Source of the DNA: Erysipelotrichaceae bacterium
GTDB lineage: Bacteria > Bacillota_I > Bacilli_A > Erysipelotrichales > Erysipelotrichaceae
Direction of reading: 5' to 3'
Assembly: GCA_030533035.1 (NCBI GenBank)
Contig: JAUNJW010000014.1
Coordinates: 1-15,886 of the forward strand
Length of the DNA: 15,886 nucleotides
Shown: positions 6,893-13,458 of the stretch, in pieces
How positions within the stretch are numbered: the stretch's first letter is position 1
How the letters are laid out: each line of letters begins with the position of its first letter
Notes under the pieces: model-generated
What the model was told of the DNA's origin: nothing
The model's database searches: none
Seen by the model: the letters and a program-made list of their open reading frames with translations, nothing else
Made by a program: the position numbers and the translations under genes

Positions 6893-8758
6893 TCATGCGG
6901 CAGCCTGTTCAAACTGTGAATTATACAGTTTCGCGTAGAAGCCGTCTTTTTCAAGCAGTTCTTCATGCCTTCCGATTTCAACGATATCGCCATGGTCCAT
7001 GACGATGATCATGTCCGCGTTGCGGATCGTGGAAAGACGGTGGGCAATCACGAAGGATGTTCTGCCCTTCATCAGTTTTTCCATGCCTTTCTGGATCAGG
7101 ATTTCCGTTCTGGTGTCAACCGATGAAGTGGCTTCGTCGAGAATCAGGATCTTCGGGTCGCTCAGGAATGCGCGGGCAATCGTGAGCAGCTGCTTCTGAC
7201 CCTGTGAGATGTTGGTGGATTCCTCATTGATCTCAGTCTGATATCCGTTTTCAAGAGTCCGGATGAAGTGGTCGACATACGCTTCCTCAGCTGCTTTGAC
7301 AACTTCCTCGTCAGTGGCGTCCGTGCGTCCGTAGCGGATATTGTCCATGATTGTCCCGGTATGGAGCCAGGCATCCTGGAGAACCATGCCGAAGCAGTCG
7401 CGCAGATCCTTTCTGGTCAGATCCGTTGTCTTTTTGCCGTCAATGTAAATATGACCGCTGTTGAGTTCATAGAAGCGCATCAGCAGCTTGACAATGGTTG
7501 TCTTGCCGGCGCCGGTCGGACCGACGATGGCGATCTGGGAACCTCTCTTGATATAGGCTGAGAAGTCATGAATGATGACAGTCTCCGGATTGTATCCGAA
7601 TACCACATCCTCGAATGTAACGCTGCCCCTGATATTGACCGCGCCGTTTTCATCGCGGATGTTCAGAGGATTTTCTGTATCGGGAGATTCTTCCTCTTCC
7701 TCCAGGAATTCGAAGACTCTTTCCGCCGCTGCCGCGGTGGACTGCAGGATGTTCATAATCTGGGCTGTCTGGGTGATCGGCTGGTTGAAGTTTCTGACAT
7801 ACTGGATGAATGCCTGGATGTCACCGATGGCCAGTCCTTTGTGGACCGCCAGATATCCGCCGAGAACACAGCAGCCGACATAGCCGACGTTGCCGATGAA
7901 GTTTGTGATCGGCTGCATCAGTCCGGACATGAACTGAGCCCGCCAGGAGGCGTCATACAGTTTCGAATTCAGTTTCCTGAACTCACGGATGGATTTCTCC
8001 TCGCCGTTGAATGCCTTCATGACCGTATGGCCGCCATACATTTCCTCGATATGTCCGTTGACATTGCCGAGGGTGGCCTGCTGGGCCCGGAAGTATTTCT
8101 GGGAATGCATGACCACAACTGCGGCCGCCATGCCGGAAAGAGGCACAACGATCAGCGCCATCAGGGTCATCTGCCAGGAGATGGAGATCATCATATACAG
8201 CACGCCGCAGATGGTGACAACGGACGTGAATACCTGCTGGATGGACTGGTTGAGCGACTGGGAAACGGTCGCGACGTCATTGGTGACTCTGGAAAGCACT
8301 TCACCATGGGTCATGGTGTCAAAATACTTCAGAGGCATCCGGTTGATTTTCTCGGAAATTTCTTTCCTGAGACGGTAGGTGATTTTCTGGGTGACGCCGG
8401 CCATCATCCAGCCCTGGAAATAGTTGAAGATGACGGAAGCCACATAAAGCCCGAACAGCAGTTTCAGAATATTGCCGATTCTGACAAAATCAATGTCACC
8501 GGTGCGGGAATACTTGGCCACAAGTCCCTCCGCCAGGGCGGTTGTGGCAGATCCGAGGATTTTCGGACCGATGATGCCGAAGACTGTGGAACAGACTGCG
8601 AGCAGAATAATCAGGATAATCTGCAGATAGAACGGCCGCATGTAGCGGATCAGCTTGACGATGGTTCCCCTGAAGTTTTTGGCTTTGTCGCCGGCCACCA
8701 TTCCGCGGCCGGGTCCGCCGGGTCCTCTTCTGGCTGTGTTATTTCTTCTCTCACTCAT
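6893..8758 (-). CDS. ABC exporter half-transporter, heterodimer partner with catalytic Walker B
   Basis: 621 aa: a Gly/Arg-rich N-terminal tail (1-20), a six-helix exporter membrane domain (about 38-340) and a nucleotide-binding domain. Visible motifs are Walker A GPTGAGKTT (413-421), Q-loop Gln461, Walker B ILILDE with catalytic Glu542, and H-loop His573. The signature is SQGQ (518-521) rather than SGGQ. In heterodimeric exporters of the BmrC/BmrD and TM287/288 type, one subunit carries this altered signature with an intact Walker B, and the other carries the reverse, giving one working and one degenerate ATP site; this pair fits that scheme. The start overlaps the upstream ABC gene by 8 bp, with AAGGAG ahead of it, so equal translation is likely. 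Substrate unknown (drug, lipid or peptide). Confidence 0.92.
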   Translation of the reverse strand: MSERRNNTARRGPGGPGRGMVAGDKAKNFRGTIVKLIRYMRPFYLQIILIILLAVCSTVFGIIGPKILGSATTALAEGLVAKYSRTGDIDFVRIGNILKLLFGLYVASVIFNYFQGWMMAGVTQKITYRLRKEISEKINRMPLKYFDTMTHGEVLSRVTNDVATVSQSLNQSIQQVFTSVVTICGVLYMMISISWQMTLMALIVVPLSGMAAAVVVMHSQKYFRAQQATLGNVNGHIEEMYGGHTVMKAFNGEEKSIREFRKLNSKLYDASWRAQFMSGLMQPITNFIGNVGYVGCCVLGGYLAVHKGLAIGDIQAFIQYVRNFNQPITQTAQIMNILQSTAAAAERVFEFLEEEEESPDTENPLNIRDENGAVNIRGSVTFEDVVFGYNPETVIIHDFSAYIKRGSQIAIVGPTGAGKTTIVKLLMRFYELNSGHIYIDGKKTTDLTRKDLRDCFGMVLQDAWLHTGTIMDNIRYGRTDATDEEVVKAAEEAYVDHFIRTLENGYQTEINEESTNISQGQKQLLTIARAFLSDPKILILDEATSSVDTRTEILIQKGMEKLMKGRTSFVIAHRLSTIRNADMIIVMDHGDIVEIGRHEELLEKDGFYAKLYNSQFEQAAA

Positions 8759-10907
8759 AACCCAGCTCCTTCCGGCTCAGCTGTGACAGGGCGATTTCCT
8801 GATAAACCTGACAGTTTTTCATGAGCTCTTCATGTTTTCCCTGGCCTGCGATTCTGCCCTGATCCAGGACAATGATCCGGTCGCAGTGCATGATTGTGCT
8901 GATTCTCTGGGCAACGATGAATACTGTTGATCTGTTTCTGGCGATCATCTTGTTCAGCGCTTCACGCAGACGGGCGTCCGTCTGGTAGTCAAGGGCGCTG
9001 AAGGTATCGTCAAAGATAAAGATCTTCGCCTGCTTGGTCAGTGCCCTGGCGATGGAAAGTCTCTGTTTCTGACCGCCGGAGACATTGGTGCCGCCCTGGG
9101 CGATCGGCTCCTGGAGCCCGTGTTCCATACGGCTGACAAATTCTTCCGCCTGGGAGACTTTCAGGGCGTTTTCAATGGCTTCGTCAGAGGCGTTTTCATC
9201 CGCGTAGCGCAGATTGGACTCGACAGTTCCCGAGAAAAGGATTCCTTTCTGGGGGACATATCCGATCAGGTCACGCAGATCATTCTGGGTAAATTCACGG
9301 ATATCCGTGCCGCCATAGCGGACAGCGCCTTCCGTCACATCGAAGAATCTGGGCAGCAGGTTGATCAGAGTCGATTTGCCGGAGCCGGTGGAACCGATCA
9401 AGGCGACGGTTTCGCCGGGCTTTGCCTCAAAGGTGATATCTTCAAGAACATTCATTTCCGCCTTGGGATAGCGGAAGCTGACATGGTCAAACAGAACTGT
9501 CTGCTCGCCCCCGGGAACTTCTTTCGGATTCTGCGGATCATGAATGACCGGCTCTGTTTCCAGAACTTCAAAGATACGTTTTGCCGAAACGGCGGAGCGC
9601 GGGATCATGATGAAGATCATCGCGACGATCATGAAGGAAATCAGCACGTGCGTGGAATACTGCAGGAATGCCATCATGTCGCCGATCTGCATCGCGCCCA
9701 GGTCAATCTGCCTGGCGCCGATCCAGATGATCAGGATCGAGACAGTGCTCATGATGAATGTCATGAGCGGTGAAATGACAGCCATAACCCGGTTCAGATA
9801 AATATTCAGTTTTGTCAGATCCGAGTTGGCTTCATCAAAGCGTTTTTCTTCTGTTTCCTGGTTGTTGAAGGCGCGGATGACCAGCATGCCTTCCAGCTGT
9901 TCGCGGATGACGAGATTCAGCCGGTCTACCATCTTCTGGACAATGCGGAACTTCGGCATTGTCACCGAGTAGGTGATGATCATCAGCGCGATCATCAGCA
10001 GCACCGCCCAGCCCAGCACGGAAGCCAGATTCCGGTAGCGCAGCACCTTGAACAGGGACGTCAGGCCCATCATCGGCGCAAACAGGACAATTCTCAGCAT
10101 CATCGTGATAATCATCTGGACCTGCTGGACATCGTTTGTCGTTCTTGTGATCAGCGAAGCGGTCGAGAAGCGGGAGAATTCTTCGGCGGAGAATGATTCC
10201 ACCCGGGCGAAGATATCATCACGCATGTTGCGGCAGGCGCCGGTCGCTGTCCGGGCTGCCAGATAGGAAGACGCCATCGCCGCCAGTGAAGCCAGCAGGG
10301 CAATGCCGAGCATGATCAGGCCTTCGTGAAGAATGTAATCATTCTGGATCTTTTCCGTATTCATGCCGAGGGCCGCATACTCGCTTTTCACCATCATGAT
10401 CCTGACAGCTTTGAGGTTGTCGTCGGTATAGCCGTCCATGCGGCTTTCCGCCTGCTCAGCGATCTGCTGTGCCGCGGCCGGATTGGCTTCCAGCATAGCC
10501 CAGATCATTTCCGGGTCGGTGTCACCCATGCCGGAATTGATGAGCGAGGTCAGCAGGAAGGCTTTTTCCATGCCGGCTGTAACGGCGGTATTTTCGAGTA
10601 CCCATACATCCCGGGAAGCGGTCACTCCGGCAGGAAACGCCGGATCGCCGGCTGAGACTTTGCGGTAGGAAGACGCAAAGGCTTCCTCATCTTCCGCACT
10701 CATGAAGAACTTCATGCGGGAGGCTGTCGCATCACTCAGAACTTCCGGCGCGGAGCTCGTGATGCCGCCGTACTGTATGCCGTAGGTGACGATCCGGGAC
10801 ATATAATCCGGCAGGGCCAGATCCGCCTGCACCTGGGCAAAAACAAGGGCGACAATCGCAATCACCGACAGCCAGAAAGGTCTGAGATACCTGAATGCTT
10901 TTGTCAT
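8751..10907 (-). CDS. ABC exporter half-transporter with degenerate ATP-hydrolysis residues and enlarged first extracellular loop
   Basis: 718 aa. The nucleotide-binding domain has Walker A GSTGSGKST (505-513) and a canonical signature VSGGQ (609-613), but Walker B ends in Asp-Asp (633-634), not Asp-Glu, and the H-loop histidine is Gln667: both catalytic residues are replaced. This is the usual non-hydrolytic half of a heterodimeric exporter, complementary to the neighbouring 621-aa subunit. The protein is about 130 residues longer than a standard half-transporter because of an acidic, helix-prone insertion (about 45-190) between TM1 and TM2, facing outside. It could shape substrate entry or contact the envelope. 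First gene of the operon; a GAGG site lies 6 nt before the ATG. The promoter in the 69-87-bp divergent gap is not clear. Confidence 0.92.
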   Translation of the reverse strand: MTKAFRYLRPFWLSVIAIVALVFAQVQADLALPDYMSRIVTYGIQYGGITSSAPEVLSDATASRMKFFMSAEDEEAFASSYRKVSAGDPAFPAGVTASRDVWVLENTAVTAGMEKAFLLTSLINSGMGDTDPEMIWAMLEANPAAAQQIAEQAESRMDGYTDDNLKAVRIMMVKSEYAALGMNTEKIQNDYILHEGLIMLGIALLASLAAMASSYLAARTATGACRNMRDDIFARVESFSAEEFSRFSTASLITRTTNDVQQVQMIITMMLRIVLFAPMMGLTSLFKVLRYRNLASVLGWAVLLMIALMIITYSVTMPKFRIVQKMVDRLNLVIREQLEGMLVIRAFNNQETEEKRFDEANSDLTKLNIYLNRVMAVISPLMTFIMSTVSILIIWIGARQIDLGAMQIGDMMAFLQYSTHVLISFMIVAMIFIMIPRSAVSAKRIFEVLETEPVIHDPQNPKEVPGGEQTVLFDHVSFRYPKAEMNVLEDITFEAKPGETVALIGSTGSGKSTLINLLPRFFDVTEGAVRYGGTDIREFTQNDLRDLIGYVPQKGILFSGTVESNLRYADENASDEAIENALKVSQAEEFVSRMEHGLQEPIAQGGTNVSGGQKQRLSIARALTKQAKIFIFDDTFSALDYQTDARLREALNKMIARNRSTVFIVAQRISTIMHCDRIIVLDQGRIAGQGKHEELMKNCQVYQEIALSQLSRKELGYE

Positions 10908-10928
10908 AAATTACCTCGTGCAAATACT

Positions 10929-10957
10929 GTTATGTGCCTTTAATCTTAAGCCATAAC
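10929..10957. promoter_or_regulatory. Inverted repeat in the divergent gap (possible operator)
   Basis: GTTATG (10929-10934) and CATAAC (10952-10957) form 6-bp arms with a 17-bp spacer between the ABC operon and the sce7726-family gene. It could be an operator shared by both directions, but short arms like these occur by chance. Confidence 0.2.
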
Positions 10958-10994
10958 GGGTGAAAGAAAAAGGAACATGCTAATATGTTTGTGT

Positions 10995-11588
10995 ATGATT
11001 TTACTCGACAGGGATATCCGTGAACCGCTTTTTGAATTTCTCGAACAGGAGTACGGCGTGGTCCGTATTCTTGAGGAGGTTGTCACCGGAAAATCCAGGG
11101 CGGACGCCCTGATGGTCACCGATGACAGAATCACCGGCATCGAGATCAAAAGCGATGCCGATACCTATGAAAGACTCAGGGGACAGGTCAGATATTACAA
11201 CCGGTATTTCGACAGGAATTACATCGTGGCAGGCTCCAGGCATGCCCTTCATGTCAGTGAACATGTGCCGGCCTGGTGGGGGATTATCATCGCGGAAGAA
11301 GAAAACGGGAAAGTGGATTTCTATGAGTTGAGGAAACCGTTCCCCAATCCGAAGCCGGTCATTGAGAAAAAGCTGACTCTTTTATGGCGGCCGGAACTGG
11401 CGGCTATACAGGAAAAATACAGCCTGCCGGCCTATAAGCAGAAATCCAAGCAGTTCGTGCAGCAGAAGCTGCTGGAAAAGCTGGATGAGCAGGACCTGCA
11501 CCGGGAAATCTCAGCCGCGCTGTTTGAAAGAGACTACTCATTGATCGAAGAACAGATCAGTACATATAAAAAGGAACAGGGACGCTAG
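10995..11588 (+). CDS. sce7726-family protein, PD-(D/E)XK nuclease-like fold
   Basis: 197 aa. The N-terminal half follows the sce7726 pattern: DIREPLFEFLE at 7-17, then SRADALMV with Asp37 and EIKSD with Glu50 and Lys52. The D...ExK spacing on adjacent predicted strands is the core of the PD-(D/E)XK nuclease superfamily, and a Gln-containing helix (GQVRYYNRYFD) follows. A second conserved stretch has WWG (94-96), ELRKPFPNP and LLWRPEL (129-135). The family function is unknown; nuclease activity is inferred from the fold motif only. Start choice is uncertain: 10995 fits where homologues as I recall them begin, while an in-frame ATG at 10977 adds six mostly hydrophobic residues and sits only one base after AAAAAGGAA. 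The stop abuts the ATG of the MocR gene, so the two are co-translated. Confidence 0.75.
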   Translation: MILLDRDIREPLFEFLEQEYGVVRILEEVVTGKSRADALMVTDDRITGIEIKSDADTYERLRGQVRYYNRYFDRNYIVAGSRHALHVSEHVPAWWGIIIAEEENGKVDFYELRKPFPNPKPVIEKKLTLLWRPELAAIQEKYSLPAYKQKSKQFVQQKLLEKLDEQDLHREISAALFERDYSLIEEQISTYKKEQGR

Positions 11589-12662
11589 ATGGCAAAAAGA
11601 AATGTCCGTTACATGCAGATATATGAAGAAATCCGCAATCAGATCGTGGACGGCGCTTTTTCCTATGGCGCCAGGATTCCTTCCAAAAGGCAGATGGCGG
11701 AAGAAAAGGGGATCAGTGTCATTACGGTGGAACACGCCTATGAGCTCCTTCTGGAGGAAGGCTATATCGAATCCCGCCCCCGCAGCGGATGCTATGTCAT
11801 TTACCGTGACAGCGACCTGATCCATGTGGAAAAAACAGACGCGGGCGCAAAGCCGGACTTTACCTTTGAGGCGGATGTCTTTCCGTTTTCCGCCTACAGC
11901 TCCACTGTCCGCCGGGTGCTGGCGGAAAAACAGTCGGAAATACTCGGCCGGACCGAGGGCAGGGGATGCGCGGAAATCCGGACAGCCATCGCTTCCTATC
12001 TCAACCGTTCCCGCGGCATGCAGGTCAGCCCTGCCCAGGTGGTGATCGGCGCCGGGTCTGAATACCTGTATTCCCTGATCGTCCAGCTTCTTGGCCGCGA
12101 AAGGATCTACGGGATTGAGGATCCGTGCTATGAAAATATCAGCCGCATGTATGAAAACAACGATGTCAGGGTGGAAAGACTGAAACTGGGCGCCAACGGC
12201 ATCCGCAGCGGCGAACTGCAGAAAACAGAAGCCGAAGTGCTGCATGTGACGCCGTATCACAGCTATCCGTCCGGCCGTTCCGCCGACGTCTCCAAGCGCC
12301 TGGAATACATACGCTGGGCAAAGCAGCGCGGCGGCATTCTCGTCGAGGATGACTACGAATCGGAATTCTCGCCGTTTCTCAAGGCACAGCAGACCCTGTT
12401 TTCCATGGAGCCGCATCATCACGTCATCTATCTGAATACATTCACCAAAACAATCGGTCCTTCGGTCAGGGTCGGATATATGATCCTGCCGGCGGATGAT
12501 ACCGAAGCTTTCCTGGAAAAGATTTCCGAGAGCTCCTGCACGGTGTCAACCCTTTCCCAGCTGGTGATTGCCCAGCTGCTCAACAGCGGCAGTTTTGAAC
12601 GCCATATCAACCGGGTGCGCCGCCGCCTCCGGCGCGCTTCCGAGAGTCAGGAAAACAGTTAA
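11589..12662 (+). CDS. MocR-type GntR/aminotransferase regulator, short C-terminus
   Basis: 357 aa. A GntR winged helix covers 7-72 (IPSKRQMAEEKGISVITVEHAYELL region). An aminotransferase fold type I domain follows from about 95: IGAGSEYL (153-160), VTPYHSYPSG (220-229), VEDDYESEF (252-260) and the PLP lysine Lys287 in TFTKTIGPSVRVGY. MocR proteins such as GabR and PdxR act as PLP-sensing transcription factors and usually run well past 440 aa; this one stops after FERHINRVRRRLRRA. The C-terminal small subdomain, including the arginine that normally holds a substrate carboxylate, is missing. It may be a stable short subfamily or a truncated gene; the rest of the frame looks healthy. The start directly follows the upstream stop, with CAGGGA 6 nt before it. 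Target genes are unknown; candidates are its own operon or neighbours. Confidence 0.82.
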   Translation: MAKRNVRYMQIYEEIRNQIVDGAFSYGARIPSKRQMAEEKGISVITVEHAYELLLEEGYIESRPRSGCYVIYRDSDLIHVEKTDAGAKPDFTFEADVFPFSAYSSTVRRVLAEKQSEILGRTEGRGCAEIRTAIASYLNRSRGMQVSPAQVVIGAGSEYLYSLIVQLLGRERIYGIEDPCYENISRMYENNDVRVERLKLGANGIRSGELQKTEAEVLHVTPYHSYPSGRSADVSKRLEYIRWAKQRGGILVEDDYESEFSPFLKAQQTLFSMEPHHHVIYLNTFTKTIGPSVRVGYMILPADDTEAFLEKISESSCTVSTLSQLVIAQLLNSGSFERHINRVRRRLRRASESQENS

Positions 12663-12669
12663 CAACCGC

Positions 12670-12697
12670 TTTACATTCAGGATTAATTTGTTAATAT
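12670..12697 (+). promoter_or_regulatory. Probable promoter of the purine operon leader
   Basis: TTTACA (12670-12675), 16 bp, TAATAT (12692-12697) fits a sigma-A promoter. It begins eight bases past the MocR stop and would give an RNA starting near 12704, about 200 nt before purE. An inverted repeat TTAACAA (12659-12665) / TTGTTAA (12688-12694) brackets it. Confidence 0.5.
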
Positions 12698-12752
12698 AAG
12701 TGTGCACTTCAGTTTGGTAACTGAAACCCGGTCGGGTTGGAAGGATGGAGCT

Positions 12753-12857
12753 ATGGCGTCTGTTGTTGTGACTCTCCAGACAAAAGAAGTAAAAAGACAC
12801 TGCGGATGTTTTGCACGCGCAGGCGTGTTTTCATCAGCAGACTCAGAAAATGCATGA
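12753..12857 (+). CDS. Small upstream ORF in the purine leader (34 aa)
   Basis: ATG at 12753 with GGAAGGA (12739-12745) seven bases upstream, a textbook ribosome site; stop TGA at 12855-12857. The peptide starts MASVVVTLQTKEVKRH, has a Cys-Gly-Cys (17-19) and ends SSADSENA; no known family. It has no run of one amino acid that would suggest a classical attenuation peptide. The stop codon lies one base before the terminator stem at 12859, so a ribosome finishing this ORF would cover the 5' arm of the terminator. It could therefore be a cis-acting leader peptide, or a real small protein, or chance coding across a structured RNA. Confidence 0.45.
   Translation: MASVVVTLQTKEVKRHCGCFARAGVFSSADSENA
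12800..12840 (+). other. Long imperfect hairpin in the purine leader
   Basis: CTGC-G-GATG (12800-12808) pairs with CATC-A-GCAG (12832-12840); after an internal loop of U/G, CACGC (12814-12818) pairs with GCGTG (12823-12827), capped by loop GCAG. Only one G/A mismatch interrupts the lower stem. It lies fully inside the small ORF. Confidence 0.6.
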
Positions 12858-12858
12858 T

Positions 12859-12890
12859 ACAGCCTTTGGGATACCCACAGGCTGTTTTTT
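12859..12890 (+). terminator. Leader terminator in front of purE
   Basis: A stem of 12 positions with one mismatch (arms 12859-12870 and 12874-12885: ACAGCCTTTGGG against CCCACAGGCTGT), triloop ATA, then six T (12885-12890). The U-tract ends four bases before the purE ribosome site AGGAGG (12894-12899), so it acts on purE transcription, not as an ordinary end-of-gene terminator. Confidence 0.9.
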
Positions 12891-12904
12891 GACAGGAGGA
12901 CGAT

Positions 12905-13399
12905 ATGAAAAAAGCAGCAGTGATTATGGGATCAGACAGCGATCTGCCCGTTATGTCAAAAGCCTTCAAGGTTCTTGAAGACTACGGCATTCCTTTTGAA
13001 GCACACGTTTACTCCGCTCACCGCACACCTGAAGAAGCAGCTTCCTTTGCGCAGAACGCGAAGGCTGCCGGCTTCGGCGTCATCATTGCCGGCGCCGGCA
13101 TGGCAGCGGCTCTGGCCGGTGTCCTGGCCGCCCACACAACCCTGCCTGTGATCGGCGTCCCGCTGAAATCCGCTGTTCTTGAAGGCACAGATGCGCTGCT
13201 GGCGACAGTCATGATGCCTTCCGGCATCCCGGTGGCCGCCGTGGCAATTGACGGCGCCAAAAACGCGGCATATCTGGCAGCGGAAATTCTCGCCCTCGGC
13301 GATGATGAACTGGCTGAAAAGATCGCGGCAGACCGCGAAGCACAGAAGCAGACCGTTCTTGGCAAGGACGCGGCTTTGCAGGAAAAACTCGCCCGTTAA
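12905..13399 (+). CDS. purE: PurE, N5-carboxyaminoimidazole ribonucleotide mutase
   Basis: 164 aa, the normal length for bacterial class I PurE. It interconverts N5-CAIR and CAIR in de novo purine synthesis. Signature residues are the phosphate-binding GSDSDLP (9-15), the catalytic-histidine motif SAHRTP (His39), and LPVIGVP (80-86) followed by MPSGIPVAAVAI. One departure is visible: the conserved GxAAHLPG loop reads GMAAALAG (65-72), with Ala69 where class I enzymes usually carry His. No purK lies in the window, so the ATP-dependent N5-CAIR synthetase must be elsewhere if present. AGGAGG lies 5 nt before the ATG. First structural gene behind the attenuator. Confidence 0.93.
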   Translation: MKKAAVIMGSDSDLPVMSKAFKVLEDYGIPFEAHVYSAHRTPEEAASFAQNAKAAGFGVIIAGAGMAAALAGVLAAHTTLPVIGVPLKSAVLEGTDALLATVMMPSGIPVAAVAIDGAKNAAYLAAEILALGDDELAEKIAADREAQKQTVLGKDAALQEKLAR

Positions 13400-13407
13400 A
13401 AACCAGG

Positions 13408-13429
13408 AAAGGCCGGAAACCCGGCTTTT
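13408..13429 (+). other. Intercistronic hairpin purE-purM
   Basis: AAAGGCCGG (13408-13416), loop AAAC, CCGGCTTTT (13421-13429): a nine-pair stem including one G-U. Only four T follow from the stem itself and no further U-run, so it is more likely a processing or stability element, or a leaky terminator, than a full stop. Confidence 0.45.
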
Positions 13430-13458
13430 GATATTAAGAGAAAGGAAGAAATCGGCAG

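Larger units (their letters stand above)
12701..12890 (+). promoter_or_regulatory. Structured purine-operon leader, candidate transcription attenuator
   Basis: This 190-nt stretch between promoter and purE holds, in order, a hairpin TTCAGTT/AACTGAA (12708-12725), an AACCC/GGGTT hairpin (12725-12738), a 34-codon ORF with its own ribosome site (12753-12857), a long hairpin inside that ORF (12800-12840) and an intrinsic terminator (12859-12890). I compared it by eye with the purine, ZTP (pfl), PRPP/ykkC, glycine, SAM-I, THF, TPP and glnA riboswitch cores and saw no match. Because the terminator leaves no room for another promoter before purE, expression must depend on reading through it. The ligand or signal is not evident, and I could not find a convincing antiterminator pairing. 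Confidence 0.6.

Noticed and set aside
7568..8824. A 418-codon open frame on the plus strand opposite the ABC genes
   Set aside because: It is antisense to a clear ABC exporter with all motifs, has no ribosome site, and its protein has a shadow-like composition rich in Asp, His and Gly. The same applies to plus-strand frames at 5643-6422 and 9120-9773.
12745..12771. Eight-codon ORF beginning at ATG 12745 in the pur leader
   Set aside because: Its ATG overlaps the end of the Shine-Dalgarno sequence, leaving no spacing; the overlapping 34-codon frame from 12753 is better placed.
12701..12890. Known purine, ZTP, PRPP, glycine, SAM-I, THF, TPP or glnA riboswitch
   Set aside because: Core motifs of these classes, as I remember them, are not found. 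This was by eye only and a covariance-model search could overturn it.
12546..12969. Minus-strand open frames across the purine leader (12546-12800 and 12751-12969)
   Set aside because: No ribosome sites, and they overlap the MocR and purE coding regions in antisense; judged shadows.
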